Positions 9,364 through 19,600 of a stretch of DNA of 64,000 nt are shown here, one piece after another. The notes beneath the pieces are model-generated. The model had not been told where the DNA came from. It ran no database searches and saw only the letters and a program-made list of their open reading frames with translations. Position numbers and translations under genes: made by a program. The stretch is from Hydrogenimonas urashimensis (GTDB taxonomy: Bacteria > Campylobacterota > Campylobacteria > Campylobacterales > Hydrogenimonadaceae), in contig NZ_AP023212.1 in assembly GCF_016593255.1 (NCBI RefSeq), forward strand, positions 1,644,501 through 1,708,500. The letters run 5' to 3'. Within the stretch, counting starts at the first letter, position 1. Every line of letters begins with the position of its first letter.

Positions 9364-10695
9364 ATGAAAGAGATCGTCAAAAAGACGCTGCCTCTCAGTC
9401 TGATTGTGGCGTTGCGGTTCTTTGGCCTATTTATCGTGTTGTCGGTACTTTCGCAGTACGCCGTGGAGCTGCCGGGAGGCACCGCATTCCTCGCAGGTGT
9501 CGCAGTCGGTGGTTACGCACTGACGCAGGCGGTGCTTCAGGTCCCTTTCGGTGTTCTCAGTGACCGTATCGGGCGCAGGAAGACGCTGCTGATCGGGCTG
9601 TTGATTTTCGCGGCCGGTTCGGTCGTCGCGGCGATCGCCGACAATATCTGGGTGCTGCTGCTGGGCCGTTTTCTGCAGGGGGCGGGCGCCATCGGTTCGG
9701 TGGTCACGGCGATGATCGCCGATCATGTCCGCGAGGACCAGCGGGCCCATGCCATGGCAGTCATGGGGATGACGATCGCCATGAGCTTTGCCGCGGCGAT
9801 GATCATCGGGCCTGTCATCGGGGGTCTCTGGAGTGTCAGCGCCCTCTTCTGGCTGACGGCGATACTGGCGCTCATGGCACTGGCCATTCTCTTCACCGCC
9901 GTGCCGGAGCCGCCGAAGATCGTCCACAGCTATACCGAAGAGGAGGCGAAGATCAAGCATGTCTTCAAGGACAGAGATCTGGTGCGTATGTACATCACTT
10001 TTCTCTTTCACTCTTCGACGATGGCGATCGCCTTCTTCCTGATTCCGCTGGTGATGAAGCAGAAGTTCGGCATGGGCCCCGAAAACTACTGGAAGATCTA
10101 TCTTCCCGCCGTCTTTTTCGGAATTATCGCCATGGGGCCCGCGGCGGTCTTTGGTGAAAAATACGGCAAAGGCAAAGAGGTCTTTTTGGCTTCCATTGCT
10201 TTCATTGCCGCCTCTTTCGCCCTGATGGGATGGAGCGATTCGGTTCTCTGGTTCGGCGTGGGTGCGACGCTCTTTTTCATCGGGTTCAACATGTTCGAGC
10301 CGCTGCTGCAAAGCTTTGTGAGCAAATTCGCCAAGGTGCACCAGAAGGGCGCGGCGCTGGGCGTGGCCAACACCTTCGCCTATGTGGGTATCTTTCTTGG
10401 CGGCGCCATCGGCGGCTGGCTCTATCAAACATTCGGAGCTTCCGGGGTTGCGGCCTTCGTTCTTGTCGTCTGTCTCTTCTGGGCGGCATGGGTCGCTACG
10501 ATGCGAAGTCCGGGTGTGCGGGACAATCTTTTTCTCCCTTTCGCCGAGTTCGACAAGGCCAAAATCGATGGTCTGAAAATGATCAACGGCGTGACAGATT
10601 TCTACCTGAACGAAACAGAGGAGATCATCGTCGTCAAATTCGACAACGAGATCGTCAAAGCGGAGGTCATTGAGACCTTCATGAAAAAATCGTAA
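9364..10695 (+). CDS. MFS transporter of YajR type with C-terminal YAM-like domain
   Basis: This is a 443-residue, 12-helix major facilitator. Motif A is clear between helices 2 and 3 ([16 protein letters not shown]), and a long [20 protein letters not shown] stretch forms helix 4/5 in the drug:proton antiporter style. After the last membrane helix about 60 residues remain, ending in [19 protein letters not shown] and VKFDN; this matches the small ferredoxin-like YAM domain of E. coli YajR in position and pattern. The substrate is unknown, as for YajR. The start at 9364 has AAGGA 7 bases upstream; the longer frame begins inside the promoter. Confidence 0.88.
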   Translation: MKEIVKKTLPLSLIVALRFFGLFIVLSVLSQYAVELPGGTAFLAGVAVGGYALTQAVLQVPFGVLSDRIGRRKTLLIGLLIFAAGSVVAAIADNIWVLLLGRFLQGAGAIGSVVTAMIADHVREDQRAHAMAVMGMTIAMSFAAAMIIGPVIGGLWSVSALFWLTAILALMALAILFTAVPEPPKIVHSYTEEEAKIKHVFKDRDLVRMYITFLFHSSTMAIAFFLIPLVMKQKFGMGPENYWKIYLPAVFFGIIAMGPAAVFGEKYGKGKEVFLASIAFIAASFALMGWSDSVLWFGVGATLFFIGFNMFEPLLQSFVSKFAKVHQKGAALGVANTFAYVGIFLGGAIGGWLYQTFGASGVAAFVLVVCLFWAAWVATMRSPGVRDNLFLPFAEFDKAKIDGLKMINGVTDFYLNETEEIIVVKFDNEIVKAEVIETFMKKS

Positions 10696-10708
10696 GAGAG
10701 GGAAACGC

Positions 10709-10737
10709 CCTGCCAATCGCCGGGTAGGCGCGGCAGG
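10709..10737. terminator. Hairpin between convergent transporter and moeA genes
   Basis: CCTGCC (10709-10714) pairs with GGCAGG (10732-10737), with an inner CGCC/GGCG stem (10718-10730). It lies in the 47-base convergent gap. There is only a weak T run on the plus side, so it may be a bidirectional terminator of modest strength. Confidence 0.45.
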
Positions 10738-10742
10738 CATTC

Positions 10743-11951
10743 TTATTTCAGCAGCACGACACGCGCCAGGTCGCCGGGCTCTTTGTCTCCCTCGCCGGCA
10801 TCGAGCCACAGCAGACCCGTATGGCCCAGCATATTGGTCAGGATGGCACTGCTGCCGCTGCGCTTGCCTTCGAAGTCGCAGAGATATTCGCCGTTTTCGA
10901 GGCGGATGTTGCAGGCGGCGAACTCCGTTTTGTTTTTCGTCTTTTTGCCGTAGCCATCAAGCACCCGTGCCGTGACGACAGGCAGCGTGTACTCCCGACC
11001 CTGAAGCCTGTAGAGAAGGGGAAGCACGTAGAGAATGAAGGTCACAGTGGAGGAGTAGGCAAAGCCCGGAAGAGCGACGATGAATTTGTTGCCCTTTTGG
11101 GCGACCATGACGTGCTGACCCGGCTTGATGAGTACCCCTTTGAAAGCGACGTCGCATCCCAGTTCGTCACGGACGACATCTTTGACGAAATCGAAATCTC
11201 CGACGCTCACCCCGCCGGTAGTGACCACGATGTCGGCACTGCGTAGTGCCTCTTTCATGGCGAATGTGATGGCGGCGCGCTCGTCATGGACGCTGCCCAT
11301 CTGCACCGGTTCGCCGCCATGCTGTTTTACGAGGGCCTCGAGGGTGTAGTTGTTGGAACTGCGGATCTGTGCCGGGTTGTCGCTGCACTCGCCAAGTTCA
11401 AGCACTTCACTGCCGGTGGCCAGAATAGCCACTTTCGGTTTCTGGACAACCATCGGCGCGACGATGTTGAGGCTCGCCATGACGCCGATTTCGGCGAAAC
11501 CGATTGTCGTGCCCCGGGGGACAAGCACCTCTCCCTTTTTGTAGTTTTCACCGACAGGACGGACCGAAAAACCCGTCGGGACCGGTTCGTCGATGCGGAT
11601 GGTACTCCCCTCGACCGTGACATTCTCGATGGGGATCAGCGTATCGGCACCTTCGGGCATCAGGGAACCGGTAAAGGTTTTGATGGCCGTGCCCGGCACG
11701 ACGCGGAGTCCTTCGGTGTCGTTGCCTGCGGGATTGATCTCGATGATTTCCAGTGTCCCGAGAGCCTGCTCGCTCCCGATAATCGCGTAGCCGTCCATCG
11801 CGGAGGTGGGATAGGCGGGTGAGTTTTCCGTCGCGACAATGTTTTCCGCCAGCACACGCCCCAGTGTTTCGGTCAGGAACAGCTTTTCGATACCCACCCC
11901 CTCAACGACGAGATCGTTCAGGCGTTCCATGGATTCTTCGAAACTCAACAT
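10743..11951 (-). CDS. moeA: Molybdopterin molybdenumtransferase MoeA
   Basis: The 402-residue enzyme inserts molybdate into adenylylated molybdopterin, the last step of basic Mo cofactor synthesis. Family features include the N-terminal AYPTSAMDGYAI segment, VRPVGENYKKGEVLVPRGT, PKVAILATGSEV, and the MoCF-binding TTGGVSVGDFDFVKDVV with PGQHVMVAQ nearby. The start at 11951 was chosen for AAAGGAC just upstream and by homology; the open frame extends 32 codons further. It follows moaD and moaE on the same strand after a 123-base gap holding a short heptad repeat. Mo enzymes such as periplasmic nitrate reductase are common in this phylum. Confidence 0.96.
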   Translation of the reverse strand: MLSFEESMERLNDLVVEGVGIEKLFLTETLGRVLAENIVATENSPAYPTSAMDGYAIIGSEQALGTLEIIEINPAGNDTEGLRVVPGTAIKTFTGSLMPEGADTLIPIENVTVEGSTIRIDEPVPTGFSVRPVGENYKKGEVLVPRGTTIGFAEIGVMASLNIVAPMVVQKPKVAILATGSEVLELGECSDNPAQIRSSNNYTLEALVKQHGGEPVQMGSVHDERAAITFAMKEALRSADIVVTTGGVSVGDFDFVKDVVRDELGCDVAFKGVLIKPGQHVMVAQKGNKFIVALPGFAYSSTVTFILYVLPLLYRLQGREYTLPVVTARVLDGYGKKTKNKTEFAACNIRLENGEYLCDFEGKRSGSSAILTNMLGHTGLLWLDAGEGDKEPGDLARVVLLK

Positions 11952-11963
11952 TTTTGTCCTTTG

Positions 11964-11987
11964 GTCGTTTGACGTTTGATATGCGTT
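11964..11987. repeat. Short heptad repeat between moaE and moeA
   Basis: Two similar 7-base units, GTCGTTT and GACGTTT, are followed by the degraded units GATATGC and GTTGATA. They lie in the 123-base moaE-moeA gap directly upstream of the moeA ribosome-binding site. This is the weakest of the heptad arrays in the window. Confidence 0.4.
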
Positions 11988-12074
11988 GATAATGGTTTTC
12001 AAATCGTTATTGACACGCGAGAAAGACCCATGCCATGTTTTGTCCAAACTCCGGGCCCGGCGGCCTTCGCCTCG

Positions 12075-12521
12075 CTATCTGCTGTTTGCCAGAAGCCCGC
12101 TGCCCTCCATCGGGGTGGAGCGGTCGGCAGCGTAGATGCGTTTGCTATCCACGACATCGTATTTCCATATCGGCGCGTTGGCTTTGAAGTCTTCCACGAA
12201 AGCTTCGAGCATCTCCAAAGCGACGCGGCGTTTGGGGCTGAAGATGGCGCAGGCGAAGGAGGAGGTGTGCACCGGCACATCCCCTTCACTGTGGGCCATC
12301 ATCAGCAAAGCACCCTGTTTCGCGAGCCGTTCTTTCCAGCCATCGAACCATTGTCGAAGAAGGGGCAGGTAGATGTCGAAACTGAGTGCCTCGATCCCTC
12401 CCTCCTTGCGAACGGTACCGACGAAATTGACCATGGCGCCGTAGTTTTCGTCGGTATGGGCGCCATACCATCCCTCAAGCAGATCGGCGACGGGAAGGGG
12501 GCCTTGGTAGATCTTCAACAT
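12075..12521 (-). CDS. moaE: Molybdopterin synthase catalytic subunit MoaE
   Basis: With MoaD thiocarboxylate as sulfur donor, this 148-residue subunit converts precursor Z to molybdopterin. It shows GAMVNFVGTVRKEG near the start and, toward the end, SPKRRVALEMLEAFVEDFKANAPIWKYD, the campylobacterial form of the conserved HR...PIWK region with the active-site lysines. The ATG at 12521 lies 4 bases after the moaD stop, with GGAGG at good spacing; a GTG at 12536 inside moaD is a less likely alternative. Confidence 0.94.
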   Translation of the reverse strand: MLKIYQGPLPVADLLEGWYGAHTDENYGAMVNFVGTVRKEGGIEALSFDIYLPLLRQWFDGWKERLAKQGALLMMAHSEGDVPVHTSSFACAIFSPKRRVALEMLEAFVEDFKANAPIWKYDVVDSKRIYAADRSTPMEGSGLLANSR

Positions 12522-12525
12522 GGCC

Positions 12526-12753
12526 TCATCCTCCACACACAGGCGGCAGGAGGGAGACTCTGTCGCCCTCCTTGAGGGGAACGTCGAGAGAATCGACCAT
12601 CGCGTCGTTGACGGCGACGGCGCACTGCCTGAGCCACTCCGCGACTTCGGGATCTTTGTTGAGCGCTTCCGCTACATCGGCGAGCGTCTCGGCCTCGATC
12701 TCCACCGGCTTCCTGCCGATCGGACCAAGAAACTCCACTTTGACTTTGGACAT
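12526..12753 (-). CDS. moaD: Molybdopterin synthase sulfur-carrier subunit MoaD
   Basis: This is a 75-residue ubiquitin-fold protein ending in the required Gly-Gly (LLPPVCGG), whose C-terminus is thiocarboxylated and docks into MoaE. The strand pattern VKVEFLG...VEIEAETLADVAEAL and AVNDAMVDSLDVPLKEGDRVSLL fits the family. The start at 12753 has GAGG 8 bases upstream. It is first of the moaD-moaE-moeA group, and a TATAAT (12781-12786, minus strand) gives a plausible promoter. Confidence 0.94.
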   Translation of the reverse strand: MSKVKVEFLGPIGRKPVEIEAETLADVAEALNKDPEVAEWLRQCAVAVNDAMVDSLDVPLKEGDRVSLLPPVCGG

Positions 12754-12780
12754 ATGCGAATCCTCGTACTTTTTGAAGCG

Positions 12781-12786
12781 ATTATA
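12781..12786 (-). promoter_or_regulatory. -10 box upstream of moaD
   Basis: TATAAT on the minus strand lies 27 bases before the moaD start codon, in the divergent region with mqnA. The short leader contains the GAGG ribosome-binding site. Confidence 0.5.
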
Positions 12787-12893
12787 ACATAGCACAAAGA
12801 GGCCGTGCCGTTTTAAATGCCATCTGATGTGGGCTTGAAAGGAGCGTCAAACCCTCTTGCCGCTCAATCAGAACCCCGAAGGCCATACTTCGT

Positions 12894-12899
12894 TATAAT
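12894..12899 (+). promoter_or_regulatory. -10 box 6 bases before the mqnA start codon
   Basis: TATAAT is followed by only GGCGCC before the ATG at 12906. No ribosome-binding site fits, so the transcript is probably leaderless. Confidence 0.5.
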
Positions 12900-12905
12900 G
12901 GCGCC

Positions 12906-13568
12906 ATGATTTTCGGAAAAATAGAGTATCTCAATCTGCTGCCGTTCCATCTCTTTCTCAAACGTTATCTTCGCTACAGTATCGAAAAGAAGGCGTGGCA
13001 GAAGCGGGGATCGGTACCGGCGAGCATCAACCGCGCTTTTCGGGCCCGTCGTATCGATGCCGCCGTAATATCGAGTATCCGCAGCCGCGGGTGTCGCTGC
13101 ACCGATTTCGGCATCGTGGCCGACGGGGAGGTTCAGAGCGTTCTGCTTCTTCCGGGTGTTTTAAAAAACGATGCCGAATCGGACAGCTCCAATATTCTCG
13201 CCAGAGTTCTGGGCATGGAGGGGGAGGTGATTATCGGCGACAAGGCATTGCGCTACTTCCTTGCGCATCCTGGGGAGGCGGTGGACCTGGCGGCCGCGTG
13301 GCGAAAAAGAGAATCGCTCCCGTTCGTTTTCGCCCGGCTGTGCGCACATCCTCCCCATATCCGCCGACTCGAACGGATAACGAAACATTTCTTCGCCCAT
13401 CCGCAGAAGATTCCCTACCGGACCCTGAAGGAACAGGCGGTGCGCCGCGGCATCGAGGTGGATCAGCTCAAAGCCTATCTGGGAAAGATCCACTACCGGA
13501 TCGGCTGGCGCGAAAAGCGCGCACTCAAGCGTTTCTTCCGGCTGGCGCGAGGCGATCGTCCGCGTTGA
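12906..13568 (+). CDS. mqnA: Chorismate dehydratase MqnA (futalosine pathway of menaquinone synthesis)
   Basis: The 220-residue protein starts with the family signature MIFGKIEYLNLLPFHLFLKR and continues with GSVPASINRAFRARRIDAAVISSI, the periplasmic-binding-protein-like fold of MqnA/MqnD. MqnA removes water from chorismate to give 3-enolpyruvyl-benzoate, the first committed step toward menaquinone when the men genes are absent. The family-typical serine and arginine around the substrate pocket are seen only approximately. The basic C-terminus (residues 190-220) is rich in Arg and Lys. mqnD is in the same window at 51688, consistent with the full pathway being used. Confidence 0.88.
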   Translation: MIFGKIEYLNLLPFHLFLKRYLRYSIEKKAWQKRGSVPASINRAFRARRIDAAVISSIRSRGCRCTDFGIVADGEVQSVLLLPGVLKNDAESDSSNILARVLGMEGEVIIGDKALRYFLAHPGEAVDLAAAWRKRESLPFVFARLCAHPPHIRRLERITKHFFAHPQKIPYRTLKEQAVRRGIEVDQLKAYLGKIHYRIGWREKRALKRFFRLARGDRPR

Positions 13569-13578
13569 GGGGGTATGA

Positions 13579-13584
13579 TATAAT
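13579..13584 (+). promoter_or_regulatory. -10 box 7 bases before the cytochrome c peroxidase start codon
   Basis: TATAAT followed by ATCCACC and then ATG at 13592. No Shine-Dalgarno lies at working distance, so a leaderless message is likely. Confidence 0.5.
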
Positions 13585-13591
13585 ATCCACC

Positions 13592-14548
13592 ATGCATCCG
13601 AAAAAGACAATAAATAAGATAATTTTATTTTTGCTGGCTCTGTTCGTGCCGATGGTCGCGATGGCCGAAGAGCCGATTTTGCCGATTCCTCTGAAAGTGC
13701 CCTACGACCGGGTCAAGGCCAAGCTCGGGAAAATCCTTTTTTTCGATCCGAAAATCTCCTCCGACGGGACGGTCAGCTGCCACAGCTGTCACGATTTCAA
13801 CCACGGAGGAGCCGATCCGAGACCCGTCTCGATCGGTGTGCACGGCAAACGCGGCAATGCCAATGCCCCCACGGTCTTCAACAGCTACTTCAATTTCAGG
13901 CAGTTCTGGAACGGCCGGGCGAAAGATCTCAAAGACCAGGCCAACGGTCCCATTCATAATCCCGTCGAAATGGATATGGTGCCCGCCGAAATCGAAAAGT
14001 ATCTCCTGTCAAACGATCTTTATGCGGACAGCTTTCAGAAGATTTACAAACGCCCGCCCCGATACGACGATATGCTCGATGCGATCGCGGAGTTTGAAAA
14101 GGCGCTCTATACGCCCAACTGCAAATTCGACCGCTATCTGAGGAAGGAGAAGGGGGCCCGGCTCACAGACCATGAAGCGCGCGGATATCGCCTCTTCAAA
14201 ACACTGGGTTGTGTGACGTGCCATAACGGTATCAACGTCGGGGGCAACAGCTTTCAGAAATTCGGCCTGATCATTCCCTATCGCTGGAGTGAAAAATTTC
14301 CGGATAGGTACGATATTACCCATGATCCGAAAGACAAAAATGTCTACAAGGTGCCGACGCTGCGCAACATCGCGCTGACGGCGCCCTATTTCCACGACGG
14401 GAGTGCTCCGACATTGAAAAAGGCATTGCAGAAGATGGCCTACCACAATCTCGGTTTCGAGTTGAGCAAAAAGGAGATTGATGCCATCGAGGCGTTTTTG
14501 CGGACACTGACCGGTGAAAAACCGGCGATTCTCCGCGAAGGCGACTGA
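13592..14548 (+). CDS. Periplasmic di-heme cytochrome c peroxidase (CcpA/MauG family)
   Basis: The 318-residue protein has a signal peptide (residues 1-25, ending AMA). Two CXXCH heme sites are present: CHSCH near residue 60 and CVTCH near residue 208. Other family motifs are LGKILFFDPKIS, NAPTVFNSYFNFRQFWNGRA, VPTLRNIALTAPYFHDGS and the distal FLRTLTGE. It reduces hydrogen peroxide to water with electrons from small cytochromes, protecting respiration in the periplasm. The frame is open for 199 codons upstream across mqnA, but homology begins at 13592. The next gene starts 2 bases after the stop. Confidence 0.95.
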   Translation: MHPKKTINKIILFLLALFVPMVAMAEEPILPIPLKVPYDRVKAKLGKILFFDPKISSDGTVSCHSCHDFNHGGADPRPVSIGVHGKRGNANAPTVFNSYFNFRQFWNGRAKDLKDQANGPIHNPVEMDMVPAEIEKYLLSNDLYADSFQKIYKRPPRYDDMLDAIAEFEKALYTPNCKFDRYLRKEKGARLTDHEARGYRLFKTLGCVTCHNGINVGGNSFQKFGLIIPYRWSEKFPDRYDITHDPKDKNVYKVPTLRNIALTAPYFHDGSAPTLKKALQKMAYHNLGFELSKKEIDAIEAFLRTLTGEKPAILREGD

Positions 14549-14549
14549 C

Positions 14550-16661
14550 GTGAAGCGGCTGCTTTTCAAGGTATTTGTCGCACTGTTCGCAGCGGCTCTG
14601 GGGGTGGGGCTGATGCTCTATCAGCAGAGCAGGATGAAAGAGGGATTCGAGCAGATCGAGCGTGTCAATACGGGTCTGCAGAGACTGCACGCGAATCTGA
14701 TCGATCTTCAAAGAACGATTCTTGAGGCCAACTATCTGGTCTATTACAACAACGACCTTTTCTACAAAAAAATCGAAACTATCCGTTCCCAAATCGAAGC
14801 GCTTCTGCAAACGCGCAATTTCAACAACGTAGAGCATAAGCGGACCTATCGGTCGCTGTTGCGACTCGAAAAGCGTTTCGACCGGCTCGCCGAGACGATC
14901 AACAATTTTCTGACCCTCAACGCTTCATTGAAAAACAGCAGTATCTACCTGCCGACGCTCGCTCTCAAAGCTTACGACCTTTTCGATATCAACGATCCCG
15001 AAGAGCGCCGGATTATTTTGACACTCTCGCGCATCAACGCGAGCCTCTTTCTTGCCAAAAACGCGATGGACGAATCTCTTGTCAGCGAACTTTCGCAATA
15101 CAAAAAAAAGCTCGAGAAGATGATGGAGAGCGTGGATGAGGGAGCGAAAAAGGGGCTTTTGCGGGTGTCGATTCTTCATTTGGGTCTCTTCGTCGATCTC
15201 TTTCCGCGGTTCAGCAAAGCTTTCGCATCCATACGGGATGAATCGCTCCAGGAAGAGATTGCAAAAACGATGGAGACCTTTGCGAACGAGTCTTCCAGTG
15301 AGATAGAAAAGATCAACCGTATCGGCGAACTCCTTCTGGTGCTCTACCAGATTACGATCGGCATCGTGCTCTACTTCGTCTTTCATTCGGAAAAGGAGAC
15401 TATCCGTCTCAAAAAGACACAGGAGCGTCTGCAGCGTTCGCTCATCACCGACCATTTGACGGGTCTTGGCAATCGGGAAGCCTTTGTGCAGGATTTCGGA
15501 AAGATGCGCCATCCCGCCCTCATTCTGGTCAACATTGACCGTTTCAAGCATATCAATGAGTTTTACGGTACGGCGGTCGGAGACCACCTGCTGCAGGTTG
15601 TCGCCCAGATTCTCGAAGAGGTTGTGCCCAGGGATCTTCATGCCCGTTTCTATCGGCTTGGCGGGGACGATTTCGGCATTCTTTTCGAATGCGAGGATGG
15701 CGAACTTCTCAAAAGTGTCATCGAAAAGGTTCTCAAGCGGTTCGAAGAGGACAACTTCGATATAGACAGTCTCACGCTCGATATCTCGGTTTCGATCGGA
15801 GCAAGCATGGCGGAGAAGCTTTTCGAGACGGCCGACATGGCGCTCAAGACGGTCAAAAGCTCGAGGCGGAAGCGGTATGCAATTTACGATCCCTCTCTGG
15901 ACGTTTCGGAGACGATCGCCCGCAATATCTTTGCGCTGAAACAGCTTAAAACAGCTATCTCCCAGGATGCTGTCATCCCCTTCTTTCAACCCATTATCGA
16001 TCTAAAAGGCGAACGCCCCCCGAAATATGAAGCGCTGGCGCGCCTTCGCATCCGTCACGGGGAGACGATTGCCCCCTACCACTTCATGGAAGCGGCGAAA
16101 CAGGCGAAACTGAGCGGTCTTATCACAACGCGGATTCTTAGGCAGACTCTCGAAGTCGCGAAAAAAACCGGTGCATTCTGCAGTGTCAACCTTTCGGCGG
16201 AGGATATCGCGAGCCGGTACGACCGGGAGCGGATCTTTGCGCTTTTGAGCGACCACAAAGAGGTGGCTTCCCTGATTACATTCGAAATTCTGGAGACGGA
16301 AGAGATCGAAGACTACGAAATCATCGCCGAATTCATCCGTCGGGCGAAACATTTCGGATGCTCCGTCTCGATCGACGATTTCGGCAGCGGCTACTCCAAC
16401 TTCGAAAAACTTCTCCAGCTCGATATCGATCTCATCAAAATCGACGGGTCGTTGATCAAGGAGGTCGATCACAATACCCATGCCGAGCTGGTGGTACGTA
16501 CGATCGTCGATTTCGCCGAGGGAGCGCGACTGAAGACGGTCGCCGAGTTCGTCCACTCCAAAGCAGTGCTTGAAAAGGTCGAAAAAATGGGAATCGACTA
16601 TGCCCAGGGCTTCTATCTCGGGGAGCCCAAACCGGCCGACTTCTATTTCAAGGAGTGGTAA
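14550..16661 (+). CDS. Membrane GGDEF-EAL cyclic-di-GMP enzyme with periplasmic sensor
   Basis: The 703-residue protein has membrane helices at about 5-25 and 268-286 bracketing a helical periplasmic sensor. The GGDEF domain follows (DHLTGLGNREAF, then RLGGDDFGILFE: GGDDF, still compatible with cyclase activity). The EAL domain has YEALARL, VNLSAEDI, FEILETEE, SIDDFGSGYSN and LIKIDGSLI, so the phosphodiesterase residues appear intact. No RxxD inhibitory site precedes GGDDF. The start is a GTG 2 bases after the peroxidase stop with GAAGG upstream; another GTG at 14514 overlaps the peroxidase. Translational coupling to the peroxidase suggests, without proving, a redox or peroxide link. Confidence 0.92.
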   Translation: MKRLLFKVFVALFAAALGVGLMLYQQSRMKEGFEQIERVNTGLQRLHANLIDLQRTILEANYLVYYNNDLFYKKIETIRSQIEALLQTRNFNNVEHKRTYRSLLRLEKRFDRLAETINNFLTLNASLKNSSIYLPTLALKAYDLFDINDPEERRIILTLSRINASLFLAKNAMDESLVSELSQYKKKLEKMMESVDEGAKKGLLRVSILHLGLFVDLFPRFSKAFASIRDESLQEEIAKTMETFANESSSEIEKINRIGELLLVLYQITIGIVLYFVFHSEKETIRLKKTQERLQRSLITDHLTGLGNREAFVQDFGKMRHPALILVNIDRFKHINEFYGTAVGDHLLQVVAQILEEVVPRDLHARFYRLGGDDFGILFECEDGELLKSVIEKVLKRFEEDNFDIDSLTLDISVSIGASMAEKLFETADMALKTVKSSRRKRYAIYDPSLDVSETIARNIFALKQLKTAISQDAVIPFFQPIIDLKGERPPKYEALARLRIRHGETIAPYHFMEAAKQAKLSGLITTRILRQTLEVAKKTGAFCSVNLSAEDIASRYDRERIFALLSDHKEVASLITFEILETEEIEDYEIIAEFIRRAKHFGCSVSIDDFGSGYSNFEKLLQLDIDLIKIDGSLIKEVDHNTHAELVVRTIVDFAEGARLKTVAEFVHSKAVLEKVEKMGIDYAQGFYLGEPKPADFYFKEW

Positions 16662-16685
16662 AAAGGCCATTCAAAAGGAGCGAAC

Positions 16686-19600
16686 ATGGACCTTGAACAG
16701 CGTTATGCCCAGGCGTGTCTTCAGATTTTGCGGGACGATGACCTGGTTTTACCCAAGAAGATCGCCAAAGAGCTCTCCTCCCACCCTTTCGCTTCGGAAT
16801 TCATCGAAGATGAAAAAGGGACACTCTATCTGAAAATTTACGGCAGAGAGCATTTCATGCTCACCCAGATCGTGCCGCTTCTAAAGAACATCGGTCTGAC
16901 GGTCCACAGTGAAATCTCCTACGACATCCCTTTCGAAAAGGAAAAGGTGTACGTCAGCCGCTACCGCATCGGCAACGAACAGGTCGCCGACATCAAACGC
17001 ACGAAAGCCAACATTCTCGATCTTCTTAAGCGGATGCTCTGCCATCCAACCCTCCCAAACACACCCCTGCTGAAACTGACGCTGCTGGAGAACCTTTCGC
17101 CTAGAGAGCTCGAACTTCTCAACGCCATGATCGATTTCGAGAACCAGCTGGTCCTTTCGTTCAACCGGGTCACCATTACCGATGTGCTCATCAAATACCA
17201 TGAAGTGACCAAAGCGCTGCTGACCTATTTCTATCTGAAGTTCAATCCGGCTCTCAAGCGGCGCAAAAGCGAGATCGCCAAAAGCGAAGAGAAGATCGAG
17301 GCGCTTTTGCACCCGATTACCCATATAACCGAAGACCTCGTGATCAGGATGTTCTACGAAATTGTCAAGCGGATGGTCCGTACCAATTTCTTTCTGGAAA
17401 AAGAGACGATCGCTTTCAAAATACATACCGATGAAATCCAGAGCAGGATCGACGGTATTCAGCCTCGCATCGAGGCGTTTGTGCACCATTACCGTCTCAG
17501 CGGCGTGCACATGCGTATGGGGCCCGTCAGCCGAGGGGGCATCCGCTGGAGCGACCGTTTCGAGGATTTCAGGGTCGAAGTGCGCTCTTTGATGCTGACA
17601 CAGGAGGGGAAGAACGCGATCATCGTTCCAAGCGGAGCCAAAGGAGGATTCGTCATCCGCCTTCCGAAAGAGGAGATAACCAGAGAGAAATTTGCCGCTT
17701 TCTATGAGCTTTATATCGACGCGCTGCTCGATCTCGTGGACAACAAAGAGAATGAGCGGACCCTCGTCAATCCCAAAATCGTCCGATACGATAACGACGA
17801 CACCTATTTCGTCGTAGCCGCCGACAAGGGAACCGCCCATATGAGCGATAGGGCCAACGCCATCGCGCTCAAACGGGGCTTCTGGCTGGGCGACGCCTTC
17901 GCCAGCGGCGGAAGTCACGGCTACAGCCACAAGGAACTCGGCATAACGGCCAAGGGCGCTTTGCGCTCCGTTGAGCGCTGTTTTATCGAAAGTGGCGTCA
18001 ACTTCTATGAAGCACCCGTGACTGTCGTGGGCATCGGGTCGATGAACGGGGATGTCTTCGGCAACGGCATGCTTCAGAGCCGCCACTTCAAGCTACTGGC
18101 CGCTTTCAGCCACAATGAAATTTTCATCGATCCCAATCCCGATCCCGAAAAAGCCTACAAAGAGCGTGCGCGGCTCTTTAAGGCGAGCCCCAAAGGCGGC
18201 TGGGAGTATTACGACCCCAAAAAGATAAGTGACGGGGGCGGTGTCTTCCAGCGGGACGCCAAAGAGATTCCCCTCTCGCCCCAGATGCAGAAAATGTTTC
18301 GTACGACCCGACAGAGCATGAGCGGCGAGGAGATGGTTCAGGCGATTTTGCGCATGAAAGCCGATCTGCTTTTCAACGGAGGGGTCGGCACCTATGTCAA
18401 GGCGAGTTTCGAGAGCAATCTCGACGTCGGAGACAAGGCGAACGAAAATGTCAGGATCGATGCGTCGGAGCTGCGGGTGCGGGCCGTCTGCGAAGGGGGC
18501 AATCTCGGATTCACGCTGCCGGCGCGCATCGAATATGCGAAGGCGGGCGGTTTTATCAATCTCGACGCCATCGACAATTCGGCCGGTGTCAATACCAGCG
18601 ACTACGAAGTGAACCTCAAAATCACGCTTGGGGCCCTCGTAAAAAAGGGGCAGCTTGACGAGGAGAGCCGCCTGGAAGCGCTGAAGCGTCAGGCCGACAT
18701 GGTGGTCAACAGGGTGCTTTGGACCAACTACCACCAATCGCTGGCGATCTCCCTCGACTACCGCCGCAGCCAGACCGACATCGTCCCTTTTCTTCAGGCG
18801 ATCTCTCTGCTGGAGCGCGAACTTCCCGTCTTCAGCAGAAAACAGTTCTACATCCCCAAAGATGAAAAGATCGAGACGGTACTCGATGACAACGAGGGGT
18901 TGGTGCGCCCGATTCTGGGCACACTGCTCTCCTATACCAAAATCTTCGTCAAACGCCTACTGCTCCAGAGCGATATGCTCGACGACCCCTTCGCCCAGGA
19001 GTACCTGCTCAAATATTTCCCGAAAACCTTTACGACGATTTACGAAGACGAGATTCTGGAGCATCCTCTCCGTCATGAGATCGCCGCGACGGTCATGGCC
19101 AACAGGGTCATCAACAATGCGGGCATAACGTTTGTCAGCGATTACGACGAGCTGGGCCCCGAACGGTTCGTTTCGAAAATCAAGAGCTATCTCATCTGCA
19201 ACCAGCTTTTCGGTTCCAACGATATTCGCTACGAGATATTCCGCCACGACTACGAGCTGGATGCCAAGACGCAGTACGCACTGCTTTTTGAAATCGAATC
19301 GACACTGGATTTCAGTGTGAGCTGGATGATGCGTCATCTCTCGCCCGATCAGATCCACGCTCCGACACTGTTGCGCTACCGGAGCGAAATGGCCAGACTG
19401 ATGGAGATGACACCCGAAGAGAATATCAAGCCCATTCTCAATACGAAGAGCCCGGTCAACCGCTTTTTCCATCACCTGCCCTATATGAAATTCACGGTGG
19501 CCGCCATCATTCTCCATGAACGCAACCACCGGCGTTTCGACGAGACGGCACGGCTGATTTACGCCATTATCAAGAAACTCCATATCAACGAGATTATGGA

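Noticed and set aside
9427-10809. A 460-codon open frame on the minus strand over the transporter gene
   Set aside because: The plus strand encodes 12 membrane helices with motif A; the antisense product is a charged shadow.
12995-13591. Extension of the cytochrome c peroxidase frame by 199 codons through mqnA
   Set aside because: The added sequence has no homology pattern, mqnA fills the region in another frame, and a signal peptide begins at 13592.
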